DNA of 64,000 nt from Dyella amyloliquefaciens. GTDB lineage: Bacteria > Pseudomonadota > Gammaproteobacteria > Xanthomonadales > Rhodanobacteraceae. The stretch covers positions 186,001-250,000 of the forward strand of contig NZ_SAYT01000003.1 of NCBI RefSeq assembly GCF_004296575.1, given 5' to 3'. The notes beneath the pieces are model-generated. The model made no database searches. It saw nothing but the letters and a program-made list of their open reading frames with translations, and was not told the DNA's origin. The position numbers and the translations under genes are program-made. Positions 1 to 8,202 of this stretch are shown piece by piece. Numbering within the stretch: position 1 is the stretch's first letter; each line of letters starts with the position of its first letter.

Positions 1-152
1 GTGCGCGCGGCGCTTCCATCGGCCTGTACGGCATTGCCGGGTTTTATGCGGGCCGGCAGGCGAAACAGGGGCTGTTGTTCGGCTACGGCGATATGCCGGA
101 GAAAGCCATCGACACATCCCTTGCGATGCTGCGCGCGTTGCTTGAGAAGTAG
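1..152 (+). CDS. C-terminal end of a MocR/PdxR-type GntR-family regulator (partial)
   Basis: This is the 3' end of a gene that begins before the window. The frame that starts at base 3 gives 49 residues ending in a TAG at 150-152, including GLYGIAGFYAG and a segment reading LLFGYGDMPEKAIDTSLAML. That pattern resembles the end of the fold-type I aminotransferase-like domain of MocR regulators (a GntR helix-turn-helix fused to a PLP-binding domain), where a 'GLLLGFG' strand is followed by a helix with an 'I..G...L' pattern. A free-standing class I aminotransferase would end similarly, so only the fold is reasonably supported. No catalytic residue is visible in this fragment. Confidence 0.55.
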   Translation, partial: ARGASIGLYGIAGFYAGRQAKQGLLFGYGDMPEKAIDTSLAMLRALLEK

Positions 153-414
153 CGCGCCACCGCTGTTTTGCACGCGGGCGGGCGTCTTCCGAATGGCCTA
201 GCCAAAGACCTTCCGGAATTCACGCGGCATCAGCATTTGCTTTCGCATGATCGGGCTGCGCGGATTCGCTGTTGCTGCGTGGCGTTTCCGCCTTGACAAG
301 TGATCCACGGGCCCACGGATGGGTACTCGCAGCCCTCGCTCGTCTCCGGTTCGAAGGAGAGCGCAGCGGGGAGACGACGTGAGCTGACGGCGTGGGGGAA
401 AAGGGAGCGAACGT

Positions 415-732
415 ATGCGCAAGATGACCATCAAGTTTCAGGACGTCGGCACCGAGCTTGCCCAGATCAATGCCCTGCGGGATGACGTCATGGAGCGGGC
501 CTTCATCTCACTGGAGCAGCGTCACGGCACGTTGGCCGCGATGCTGGTGCAGAGCCTGGGCGATCGCCAGCGCGCCGTGCGCTGGATGTGCCGGCACCAG
601 AATGCCTTCGGCGGACGCACAGCCTACGAGCTGATCTCGGACGGCGAGGAGGACACCGTGTGGGACGAGATCGCGCTGGTGGGGGATGCCCCCGTCGCGG
701 CGCGGCTCAATTCGGTGCGGATGGCCTATTGA
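415..732 (+). CDS. Orphan DUF2384 (Xre/MbcA/ParS toxin-binding domain) protein
   Basis: A 105-residue protein. Its second half (about residues 55-100) has the layout of the DUF2384 domain found at the C terminus of Xre/ParS-type antitoxins: RAVRWMCRHQNAFGGRTAYE followed by an acidic turn and VWDEI. In canonical RES-Xre toxin-antitoxin pairs this domain contacts the toxin. Here the N-terminal part is short and has no obvious helix-turn-helix, and the next gene is a membrane protein rather than a RES toxin, so it is an orphan. The ATG at 415 is preceded by AGGGAGC; a second in-frame ATG lies at 424. The function is unknown; the domain match is by eye. Confidence 0.6.
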   Translation: MRKMTIKFQDVGTELAQINALRDDVMERAFISLEQRHGTLAAMLVQSLGDRQRAVRWMCRHQNAFGGRTAYELISDGEEDTVWDEIALVGDAPVAARLNSVRMAY

Positions 733-893
733 GTCGTTTTCCGGGACTTTGCTGATCCCGTCCGGGCGACCGTGGCGCGTTGCCCGGTCGCATGGCACGA
801 TGCGGAAATGACGCCGGCCACGGCGCGCCACCCTGGCGCTCCGCGTATGCGCATGGATGGCATGGGCTATTGGCCCGACGCACGGAGACAGGG

Positions 894-1556
894 ATGTCCG
901 GTCGCTTATGGTTTGCCTGCTTACGCCTGCTGGTTCCGGTGGTGGCGATCGCCATCGGCGGCATCCTTGCCGCTGACTATTTCACCGAACGCTTCGGTAT
1001 CGAAGAGCCGGCCTACTTCCAGCTGATGGCGTGTGCGGTCGTACTCTGGGTCACGTGCTTCGCCCCCTCCGCGGTTTTCGAGCTGGCAGCGAGCCAGGGA
1101 GGGCGCTTGCCCGTGCACAGCCGGCCGTTCCCGCCGACACTGCGCCCTGTCGTCTTCCAGGTCAGGACGGCCTATGTGGCACTCGGCGGCTTGTTGGGCA
1201 TGGCCATTCTGGCCGCGCCGGTGATCGCGCAGGCGATGGGGCAAACGTTGCGTCCCGTGGATCGCATCACCTGTCTCGTGATGGCCGCGGTCTTACTGCT
1301 GGAGGCGGTTCGCGCGTTCCGCATCTCCGTGACGGTGAAGCGCGACCGTATCGCGGTGACCGGGCGGGAACGGCGCGAGGTGATGTTCCGTGAGATCTGC
1401 AATGTCGAGATCACCCGAAGCGGCCCCCGAGCGCCCAATACCGGCGTGGTTACCCTCCGTGACGGCAGGCGCGTTGAAATCAACGGACGCCTCAAGAACT
1501 TCGATCTCGCGATGGGGATGATTTACGGCGCGGTGTTTCCGGAAGAGACGCCTTAA
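894..1556 (+). CDS. Membrane protein with C-terminal PH-like domain
   Basis: A 220-residue protein not recognised as a named family. Residues about 5-25, 42-60 and 85-140 are hydrophobic and predict about four membrane segments. The last 80 residues are polar and beta-rich (ISVTVKRDRIAVTGRE, then VVTLRDGRRVEINGR), as in the bPH-like or YcxB-like cytoplasmic domains that follow paired membrane helices in other bacterial proteins. The ATG at 894 is chosen because GGAGA sits 7 bases upstream; an upstream in-frame GTG would add low-complexity residues with no ribosome binding site. It converges on the PepSY gene. Confidence 0.6.
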   Translation: MSGRLWFACLRLLVPVVAIAIGGILAADYFTERFGIEEPAYFQLMACAVVLWVTCFAPSAVFELAASQGGRLPVHSRPFPPTLRPVVFQVRTAYVALGGLLGMAILAAPVIAQAMGQTLRPVDRITCLVMAAVLLLEAVRAFRISVTVKRDRIAVTGRERREVMFREICNVEITRSGPRAPNTGVVTLRDGRRVEINGRLKNFDLAMGMIYGAVFPEETP

Positions 1557-1574
1557 GCCTTGCGGGCAACGGTT

Positions 1575-1601
1575 TCCGGCCGGTACAGCGATCCGGCCGG
1601 A
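1575..1601. terminator. Hairpin between convergent genes
   Basis: A perfect 9-bp stem (TCCGGCCGG at 1575-1583 pairing with 1593-1601) with a 9-base loop lies between two convergent genes. There is no T-run on either side, so intrinsic termination is uncertain. Confidence 0.4.
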
Positions 1602-1608
1602 CGAGTCT

Positions 1609-3180
1609 TCAGGGCGACGGCCGCGCCGCCGTCTCCATGGCCCACACGCTGTTGGTGTCACCACGGCGAGCGCGTCGCGCGGCTGCTCGTGCGAAGCTGA
1701 CGAAGACCAGGCCAAGCGCGATGCCGGCAAGGTCCACGCCAAGCACGCTCCAGCCCAGCGGCGCCCATGCCCTGGCGATGTCGCCAACGTTGAACGCGAG
1801 GTCCACCAGCGGCACAACGATGGTGAGTGCCGCGGTAGCCCATAGCAGCTCCACCGTGGCGCGCGCGATCGGGCGCACGCAGGCGTACCCGCAGGCGACG
1901 AGGAACAGGCCGTAGCAGGCGATACGCTGCGGCAATCCGGCTTCCACGCCCAGCCGCACCGCGATCCACGTTGCCGCGAAGGCGCCGGAAATCGCCAGGC
2001 AGCTGCCGATGCATACGCCGATGGTGGCGCGTGCCATCACCTGCGTGCGTCGTGGCTGATCGAGGTGCCGGCGCTTGCGGCGCGACTCGATCCACAGCAG
2101 GTTGCCCGAATAGAACAGGAAGGCGCCGGCCAGCCCCAGGATGAAATACAGCCACTGCACGGTGCGCCCGCCGAAGCTGCCGAAGTGCAGGCCGAACAGC
2201 GCGGCATAGCTGATGCCGTTGAGGCTGTAGCGCTTGCCCACGTGCGTCTCCAGCACGCTGCCGTCGTGCGCCGCCATGGCCACGGTGCCGAAGGTGCCGA
2301 GTGTGTGCTGCGAAAGGCCGCGTACCTCGGCTACTGCGTTGCGGTCGCCGTATTGAGCGAAGTGCAGGTAGTCAGGTTCGAAGCTGGTGACGCCGCTGGT
2401 CAGTGCCTGGGCGCGGGCGCGTTCCATCAACACATTGGCGGAAAGCATGCTGGCCGGCGTGCCGCTGGCGACCACCGCGGGCGTGGTCTGGGTGGCCTTG
2501 GCGAAGGCATCGAACAGCTTGCCGTCGAAGGCGACGGTATTGAGCGCGGCAAGCGTGATGGTGAACAGGCAGAACAGCGCGCCGGTCACCGCGAAGATCA
2601 CGTGGAACGGTAGGCTCAGCACGCCGATCGCGTTGTGCGCGTCCTGCCAGAGGCGCTTGAGGTTGCGGCCCACGCGCATGGCGAAGAAATCGCTGACCAG
2701 CTGTGGCAGGTGAATGAGAATGCCCGACACCAGCGCGAGCCCGTACAGCACGCTGACGATGCCCATCAGGTACAGGCCGACCACCGGAAGGCCGAGCGAG
2801 TCGTGCAGGGCGTAGACGAAATCGGCCAGCTCGTTCCCGGCCGCTTCCGTGGTCGGCGCGTCCATCTGGCTGGCGGTGGCGAAGCGGGTCTCGCCTTTCT
2901 CCACCCAGTACGCGTAGGCCGCATGCGAGCTGTCGGTGGGCAGCACGATGCCGAAATCCTCGCGCGCGGCAGGGTGCTTTTCGAGCAGTTTGTCGACCAG
3001 CACATCCACCGGCACGCCCGCATCGGTGGCGCTGCGCCAGGGCGGGTTCTGCCAGGCGGCGATATCGTCGCGGAAGACCGTCAGCGCACCGGCGTAGAAC
3101 GCGATGAACAGTGCGAATCCGGCGAGCAGTCCCGTCCAGGTATGGACGGTCTGGTAAGTGCGGAGGGTGGAGGATTTCAT
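1609..3180 (-). CDS. PepSY-associated transmembrane protein of an iron-uptake operon
   Basis: A 523-residue inner-membrane protein of the PepSY-TM family. It starts with the typical first helix (residues 8-33, with LRTYQTVHTWTGLLAGFALF), has a periplasmic PepSY-like stretch, and then further helix pairs around residues 160-185, 205-235 and 345-370 plus a C-terminal group of four. Members are encoded beside TonB-dependent siderophore receptors and some act as ferric-siderophore reductases; that role is inferred here. The ATG at 3180 has AGGGAAG upstream. It is the last gene of a three-gene operon with the two small membrane proteins at 3195-3452 and 3449-3721, behind a Fur box. Confidence 0.8.
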   Translation of the reverse strand: MKSSTLRTYQTVHTWTGLLAGFALFIAFYAGALTVFRDDIAAWQNPPWRSATDAGVPVDVLVDKLLEKHPAAREDFGIVLPTDSSHAAYAYWVEKGETRFATASQMDAPTTEAAGNELADFVYALHDSLGLPVVGLYLMGIVSVLYGLALVSGILIHLPQLVSDFFAMRVGRNLKRLWQDAHNAIGVLSLPFHVIFAVTGALFCLFTITLAALNTVAFDGKLFDAFAKATQTTPAVVASGTPASMLSANVLMERARAQALTSGVTSFEPDYLHFAQYGDRNAVAEVRGLSQHTLGTFGTVAMAAHDGSVLETHVGKRYSLNGISYAALFGLHFGSFGGRTVQWLYFILGLAGAFLFYSGNLLWIESRRKRRHLDQPRRTQVMARATIGVCIGSCLAISGAFAATWIAVRLGVEAGLPQRIACYGLFLVACGYACVRPIARATVELLWATAALTIVVPLVDLAFNVGDIARAWAPLGWSVLGVDLAGIALGLVFVSFARAAARRARRGDTNSVWAMETAARPSP

Positions 3181-3194
3181 CGGGCTTCCCTGCT

Positions 3195-3452
3195 TCACGA
3201 TCCCACGTGGCGCCCGGCCCACAAGGCCAGGAATGCCAGTGTATTGGCGGCGCCGAGCACCAGCCATGCGCGCGGTCCGCTACGGAACATGTAGGCACCC
3301 GCCATCACGCCGGTCCACAACGGGAAGAGCAGGATCAGCGCGGGAATGAGAAACGCGGCGCCACGGTCCGGCAGCAGCTGCAGCGCGAGTGCCAGCAGCG
3401 CGGCGGCCAGCGGAAAGCCGAGCAGGGTGCCGGCAAGGCAGCGTGCCATCAT
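3195..3452 (-). CDS. DUF3649 small membrane protein
   Basis: An 85-residue, almost wholly hydrophobic protein with about three membrane helices and the short motif LFPLWTGVMAGAYMFRS, characteristic of DUF3649 proteins found in Fur-controlled siderophore loci next to DUF3325 and PepSY-TM genes. Its ATG overlaps the stop of the preceding gene (ATGATG arrangement at 3447-3452), so the two are translationally coupled. It lies 14 bases before the PepSY-TM gene. The molecular function is not known. Confidence 0.7.
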   Translation of the reverse strand: MMARCLAGTLLGFPLAAALLALALQLLPDRGAAFLIPALILLFPLWTGVMAGAYMFRSGPRAWLVLGAANTLAFLALWAGRHVGS

Positions 3453-3721
3453 GGTTTGCCGGCCGATGCGTTGGCGACGCGCCACCAGGCGAGATACGGC
3501 AGCGACACCCAGGCCAGCATCAGCGTGGTGAGCGCGCCGGCGACGCCGGCACCCAGGCCAGCGGCGAACAACCAGACGGTCGTGCCGGCCAGCACCAGCA
3601 GCCAGCCCGCCATGCGGGCCGACAAGGGCAGGCTTGCGCTGCGCAGGCGCTGTCGGGCGCTTGCGAGGTAAATCAGCACCGCGCCTGCCAGGGTCAGCAG
3701 CAGCGCACACGGGACGGTCAC
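3449..3721 (-). CDS. DUF3325 small membrane protein
   Basis: A 90-residue membrane protein with three predicted helices (residues 4-20, 34-53 and 58-80), matching DUF3325 in size and layout. It is the first gene of the operon continuing into DUF3649 and PepSY-TM. The GTG at 3721 is preferred because AAGGAAG lies about 8 bases upstream, while the more upstream in-frame ATG would fall inside the Fur box and promoter region. Unusually, no TonB-dependent receptor gene accompanies the operon in this window. Confidence 0.65.
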   Translation of the reverse strand: MTVPCALLLTLAGAVLIYLASARQRLRSASLPLSARMAGWLLVLAGTTVWLFAAGLGAGVAGALTTLMLAWVSLPYLAWWRVANASAGKP

Positions 3722-3760
3722 GGAGAGTCTTCCTTGCCGGGCTCGGGGGATCCGAATTGA

Positions 3761-3775
3761 TGAGAACAATTCTTA
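3761..3775 (-). promoter_or_regulatory. Fur box (7-1-7 type)
   Basis: TGAGAACAATTCTTA reads as the 7-1-7 Fur consensus TGAGAAT-N-ATTCTCA with one mismatch in each half. It lies about 40 bases upstream of the GTG of the DUF3325 gene and downstream of the porin stop codon, so it should control the DUF3325-DUF3649-PepSY operon in response to iron. Confidence 0.75.
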
Positions 3776-3829
3776 TTTCCAGAATCGTGCCTGTCAACCC
3801 GGCTGCGGCAAGCCGGCCGCTCTCACGCG

Positions 3830-5131
3830 TCAGAACTGGTACTGCAGGCGACCCACCAGGGCGGAAGGATGCTTCCCGTCGTAGGTGCCGCCGGGCTTGT
3901 CGAGCTCCAGGGCGTGGACGAGGTTGGCGGACAGGCGCACGGACTTGTCCAGGTACCAGTTGACGCCCAGGGTGAGGTTGGTCTCCGTGCCGCCCATGAC
4001 GTCCCGATCATTGAGGTCGGTCCGGCTCAGACGCACGGCCACTTCCAGCGCGCCGCCGCCGCGGCCGTTCCAGGACACACGCGGCACCACCTGGCCGAAG
4101 GTCGCGTTGCTTTCGCGGTACTCGCGGCTTTCGCCCGTGAGCATCCAGCTGGCGTAGGCATACCAGCCGCGGAAATCCAGCGACGGCAAGCCACTGTCGC
4201 GCTGCAGGTGCGCGGTCATGAATTCCGCCTGCCACGAGAACGGTCCGTTGACGTGGGCGGCTTCCAGTCCATAGCGGCGTACGCCGTCGGAGTGGGAAAT
4301 GCTCTGGGTGTCGAGGAAATAGGCACCTGAAGACAGCGCGACTTCGGGAGCGGAGTTGAAGCGCTGGTTGTTGTCGGCACCGAGTCGGCGCGTGGAGTAG
4401 TCGACCGCGAGGTGATAGGGCCCATGGTCGGTCGGCAGCATGTAGGCAAGCCGACCGGTCAGCGCGAGGCCGCGCTGCTGGCGACCTTCGTCCTTGGTGC
4501 CTGCGGTGAAGAAGCCGTAGCTCCAGATCCACGGGCCGCGGACATCGCTGGACGTCACGCCCACGCTGCGGCTGGGGGCGAGTGCGCTGCTGGTGGCGCG
4601 CTCGAGGAAGGTGGTGTTGCGGAAGCTGCCGTATTGCTCCAGTCCGAACGGCTCCTGCTGGTTGCCGATGGTGACGACGCCAAAGTGCTGCGTCTGCTTG
4701 CGTACGTAGATGTCCTTGAATTCCAGGTGCCAGTTGACCAGTTCGCTGTCTGCGTAGAACAGCCAGTCGTGCCACAGCATGTGTTGGAAATTGAGGTCCG
4801 CGCGGCGCACGCTGAACTGGGTGTCGCCCAGGCCTTTGTCGGAATAAGCGGCCGCATCGACCATCAGGTAGCCGTGGATCTGGTAATGCACCAGCGGCGT
4901 GTCGATACCGCCCTCCAGCGGACGCATGAGCGACAGGCGGCGCAGGGCATCGAGGCCGGGTTTGTCGGTCGGCTCCGCGGCGGCCGTGGTGGGCGTGGCT
5001 GGCGTCGATTCGTCGGTGGATGCGGCCGGCCTGGCCGGCTGGCTGACGCAGCCGGACGCGGCGGCACAGGCCGCCATGACCGCGATCAGCAAGGGCGTGC
5101 GCCTCGATGTTGTGCGTTCGACCTCGCCCAT
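3830..5131 (-). CDS. OprO/OprP-family porin
   Basis: A 433-residue outer-membrane protein. After an N-terminal export signal and a low-complexity Thr/Ala/Pro linker (about residues 35-55) it consists of alternating strands ending in aromatic Phe (LVGRLQYQF), the usual C terminus of outer-membrane barrels. Segments such as FRNTTFLERATSS, GPWIWSYGFFTAG and ADLNFQHMLWHDWLFYADSE are typical of the phosphate-selective porin O/P family; the real substrate may be phosphate, pyrophosphate or another anion. The signal ends ACAAASGC, which resembles a lipobox. The ATG at 5131 fits the signal-peptide length; an in-frame ATG at 5143 is an alternative. A Fur box lies beyond its 3' end, so iron control of this gene is not implied. 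Confidence 0.8.
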   Translation of the reverse strand: MGEVERTTSRRTPLLIAVMAACAAASGCVSQPARPAASTDESTPATPTTAAAEPTDKPGLDALRRLSLMRPLEGGIDTPLVHYQIHGYLMVDAAAYSDKGLGDTQFSVRRADLNFQHMLWHDWLFYADSELVNWHLEFKDIYVRKQTQHFGVVTIGNQQEPFGLEQYGSFRNTTFLERATSSALAPSRSVGVTSSDVRGPWIWSYGFFTAGTKDEGRQQRGLALTGRLAYMLPTDHGPYHLAVDYSTRRLGADNNQRFNSAPEVALSSGAYFLDTQSISHSDGVRRYGLEAAHVNGPFSWQAEFMTAHLQRDSGLPSLDFRGWYAYASWMLTGESREYRESNATFGQVVPRVSWNGRGGGALEVAVRLSRTDLNDRDVMGGTETNLTLGVNWYLDKSVRLSANLVHALELDKPGGTYDGKHPSALVGRLQYQF

Positions 5132-5367
5132 CTTCGCGATCATCCTCGATCGTTGCGCGCAAGCGGCCATGCCGTCCGGCCATGGGCGCCGCGATGTGCG
5201 AGGCGCCATCCGCCCCATAGTGCTAGTGGGCCGGTCGTGAAGCTTCCGTCACAGGCGGTCGGGGGACGCGCTACGGGCGCGGCGATCAGGCACGCACCCT
5301 ACGGAAGCGCATGGCCGGGCACGCGGGTTAATATGGTGGTTTGCACTGTCTTGCCAGGAGCGCTCGC

Positions 5368-6573
5368 GTGATCATCAACCCCAAGGTGCGTGGTTTTATC
5401 TGTGTGACGGCCCATCCGGTCGGTTGCGAGCGCAACGTGCTCGAGCAGATCGAGATCACCAAGGCGCAGGGCGACCTGGGTGAAGGTCCCAAGCGCGTGC
5501 TGGTGATCGGCGCTTCCACCGGCTACGGCCTGGCGTCGCGCATCACCGCCGCCTTCGGTTATGGCGCGGCCACGCTGGGCGTGTTCTTCGAGAAGCCCAG
5601 CAGCGATACCAAGACCGGCACGGCCGGCTGGTACAACTCCGCCGCGTTCGACAAGTTCGCCAAGCAGGCGGGCCTCTATAGCCGTTCGATCAATGGCGAC
5701 GCGTTCGCCAATGAAACGCGTGAGCGCGCCATCGAAATCATCAAGAACGAGATGGGCGGCAAGATCGACCTGGTCGTCTATTCGCTGGCCTCGCCGGTGC
5801 GCAAGCTGCCAGACACCGGCGAAGTGGTGCGTTCCTCGCTCAAGACCATTGGCGAGACCTTCACCGCCAACTCGATCGACACCAACAAGGACACCGTGGT
5901 GCAGGCCTCGGTTGAGCCGGCGACCGAGCAGGAGATCAAGGACACCGTCACCGTCATGGGTGGCGAGGACTGGAAGCTCTGGATCGACGCGCTGAGCAAG
6001 GCCGGCGTGCTGGCCGACCACGCCAAGACCATCGCCTACAGCTACATCGGCACGGAAATCACCTGGCCGATGTACTGGCACGGCACGCTGGGCCAGGCCA
6101 AGCAGCACCTGGACAACGCGGCCAGGCAGCTGGTGGCCGAGCACAAGGCCGAACATCTGGACGCCTACGTGGGCGTGATGAAGTCGGTGGTGACGCAGGC
6201 GAGCGCGGCGATCCCCGTGCTGCCGCTCTACATCGCCATCTCCTTCCGCGTGATGAAGGAAAAGGGCATCCACGAAGGCACCATCGAGCAGATCAACCGC
6301 CTGTACCGCGATCGCCTGTATCGCAAGGACCACCAGCCGATCGAGCTCGACGCCGAAGGCCTCGTGCGCCTGGACGACTGGGAGCTGCGCGAGGACGTGC
6401 AGACCGAGTGCAAGGCACTGTGGTCCACCATCACCACGGAAAACCTCAACAAGCTCACCGACTACGCAGGTTACAAGCACGACTTCCTGCGCCTGTTCGG
6501 CTTCGGCCGTGAGGACGTGAACTACGAAGCGGACGTGGACTCCGACCGTCGCTTCGACGTGGTCGAACTCTGA
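5368..6573 (+). CDS. fabV: Enoyl-ACP/trans-2-enoyl-CoA reductase FabV
   Basis: A 401-residue NADH-dependent reductase that carries out the last reduction of each fatty-acid elongation cycle. It starts with the family signature [17 protein letters not shown], has the cofactor loop [11 protein letters not shown] near residues 48-58, and shows the FabV Tyr-x8-Lys active site as Y236 and K245 in [13 protein letters not shown]. FabV is the usual enoyl reductase in Xanthomonadales and confers natural triclosan tolerance. The GTG at 5368 is preceded by CAGGAG with 7-base spacing. A strong hairpin follows the gene, so it appears monocistronic. Confidence 0.95.
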   Translation: MIINPKVRGFICVTAHPVGCERNVLEQIEITKAQGDLGEGPKRVLVIGASTGYGLASRITAAFGYGAATLGVFFEKPSSDTKTGTAGWYNSAAFDKFAKQAGLYSRSINGDAFANETRERAIEIIKNEMGGKIDLVVYSLASPVRKLPDTGEVVRSSLKTIGETFTANSIDTNKDTVVQASVEPATEQEIKDTVTVMGGEDWKLWIDALSKAGVLADHAKTIAYSYIGTEITWPMYWHGTLGQAKQHLDNAARQLVAEHKAEHLDAYVGVMKSVVTQASAAIPVLPLYIAISFRVMKEKGIHEGTIEQINRLYRDRLYRKDHQPIELDAEGLVRLDDWELREDVQTECKALWSTITTENLNKLTDYAGYKHDFLRLFGFGREDVNYEADVDSDRRFDVVEL

Positions 6574-6584
6574 TCGATCGCATG

Positions 6585-6611
6585 GCACTCCGCGGCGATG
6601 CCGCGGAGTGC
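6585..6611 (+). terminator. Hairpin after fabV
   Basis: A perfect 12-bp stem (GCACTCCGCGGC and its complement) with a 3-base loop begins 11 bases after the fabV stop. It has no downstream T-run, so it may act as an mRNA 3'-end stabiliser or a weak terminator. Confidence 0.5.
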
Positions 6612-6659
6612 ACGCCGCAGGGGCGGACACGGCCGCCCCTCGTTGGCTAAGCTGGCGCG

Positions 6660-8075
6660 ATGAGCACCGCCATCGTCTGGTTCCGCCGTGACCTCCGTCT
6701 TGCTGATCATCCCGCGCTGAGCGCTGCCTGCGCGGCGCACGAGCGCGTGTTGCCGGTCTATATCGATGCGCCGCATGAAGAAGGCGACTGGGCGCCCGGC
6801 GGCGCGAGCCGCTGGTGGTTGCATCACTCGCTGAGTGCTCTGCAGTCGCAGCTGGGCGAGCAGGGCGCATCGCTACATGTGCGGCATGGCGACAGCCTGG
6901 CGGTGTTGCGCGAGCTCATCGAGGCGACCGGCGCATCGGCCGTCTACTGGAACCGTGTCTACGAACCCGCCGGGATCGCACGCGACAGCGCCGTCAAGGC
7001 CGCGTTGCGCGAACAAGGCGTGGACGCCCATAGCTTCAACGGCTCGCTCTGGTTCGAACCATGGCAGCTGGAAACCAAGCAGCAGACGCCGTACCGGGTA
7101 TTCACGCCGTTCTGGCGCAACCTTCGACCGCAGCTTTCCGTGACTTCGCCGCTGCCCGTGCCGGCGATACGGGGCATCGAGGCTGAAGGCCGGCTCGCCA
7201 TCGAGTCACTCGAGTTGCGCCCGACCATCCGCTGGGGCGCCGGCCTTCATGACACCTGGCGGCCTGGCGAGCATGGCGCGTGGGAATGGCTGGAGGTCTT
7301 TGCGGACGACGCCGTGGCCGATTACGCGATTGCCCGGGATTTGCCGGCCCGACACGGCACGTCGTATCTCTCGCCGCATCTTCACTTCGGCGAGATATCG
7401 CCGCGCCAGATCCATCACGCGTTGGCGGCGCGTGTTGCTGCAGTCGATGCGCGGCGGCGCCCCGATATCGAACCGTTCCTGCGCGAACTGGGCTGGCGCG
7501 AGTTCTCGCATCACCTGCTCTATCACTTTCCCACCACGCCGACCGCCAATTTCGACGCGCGTTTCGACCGCTTTCCGTGGGCGGCCGATAGCCAGGCATG
7601 GCTGGAACGCTGGCAGCGCGGCCGCACGGGTATCCCGCTGGTCGATGCGGGTATGCGCGAGCTGTGGCACACGGGGTGGATGCATAACCGCGTGCGCATG
7701 GTGGTGGCGAGTTTTCTCTGCAAGAACCTCAGGCAGCACTGGCACCACGGCGCGCGCTGGTTCTGGGACACGTTGGTCGATGCCGACCTCGCCAACAACT
7801 CGCTGGGCTGGCAATGGGTGGCCGGCAGCGGTGCGGATGCCGCGCCTTATTTCCGTGTGTTCAATCCGGTATCGCAGGCGCAGAAGTTCGACAAGCAAGG
7901 CGAGTACCTGCGGCGCTGGCTGCCCGAGCTTGCCGATGCACCGCTACCGTTGCTGCATGAGCCCTGGAAGGATCCTGTGCTGCTGAAGCGTTCGGGTTAT
8001 CCCGCGCCCATGGTTGATCTGGGCGAAAGCCGCGCGGCGGCGCTCGGTGCGTATCAGGCCATGCGCGGCGCATAA
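6660..8075 (+). CDS. phrB: Deoxyribodipyrimidine photolyase (class I CPD)
   Basis: A 471-residue light-driven repair enzyme for cyclobutane pyrimidine dimers. The N-terminal photolyase domain begins STAIVWFRRDLRLADHPAL. The C-terminal FAD-binding domain carries GMRELWHTGWMHNRVRM (near residue 330) and the stretch DADLANNSLGWQWVAGSGAD, which bind FAD and form the Trp electron-transfer chain. Length matches class I enzymes (about 470). It starts 87 bases after fabV and is followed by a REP pair separating it from the convergent antiporter gene. Confidence 0.93.
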   Translation: MSTAIVWFRRDLRLADHPALSAACAAHERVLPVYIDAPHEEGDWAPGGASRWWLHHSLSALQSQLGEQGASLHVRHGDSLAVLRELIEATGASAVYWNRVYEPAGIARDSAVKAALREQGVDAHSFNGSLWFEPWQLETKQQTPYRVFTPFWRNLRPQLSVTSPLPVPAIRGIEAEGRLAIESLELRPTIRWGAGLHDTWRPGEHGAWEWLEVFADDAVADYAIARDLPARHGTSYLSPHLHFGEISPRQIHHALAARVAAVDARRRPDIEPFLRELGWREFSHHLLYHFPTTPTANFDARFDRFPWAADSQAWLERWQRGRTGIPLVDAGMRELWHTGWMHNRVRMVVASFLCKNLRQHWHHGARWFWDTLVDADLANNSLGWQWVAGSGADAAPYFRVFNPVSQAQKFDKQGEYLRRWLPELADAPLPLLHEPWKDPVLLKRSGYPAPMVDLGESRAAALGAYQAMRGA

Positions 8076-8087
8076 CCCCCGCTTGTT

Positions 8088-8178
8088 GTAGGAGCGCACC
8101 CAGTGCGCGATCGCAGCGCCGCGTATCACCTCATTCGACGGTTTGCGCAGTCCGATCGCGCACTGGGTGCGCTCCTAC
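8088..8178. repeat. REP pair, copy 1 (GTAG type)
   Basis: Two 23-nt repeats in inverted orientation (8088-8110 and 8156-8178), each beginning GTAGGAGCGCACCCAGTGCG when read outward to inward, flank a 45-base spacer. The symmetry extends outward a few bases (cttgtt and aacaag). The pair sits between the convergent phrB and antiporter genes. The same 23-mer recurs at 25054-25133 and 30300-30381. The GTAG start and inverted-pair layout are those of bacterial REP/BIME elements mobilised by RAYT proteins; no RAYT gene is in the window. Confidence 0.85.
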
Positions 8179-8202
8179 AAACAAGGCGGAGTGGGCGGAA
8201 CC

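Noticed and set aside
198-434. Small minus-strand open frame ending MRKQMLMPREFRKVFG
   Set aside because: Most of it is low-complexity Arg/Pro sequence, there is no ribosome binding site for the short inner start, and it overlaps the DUF2384 start region.
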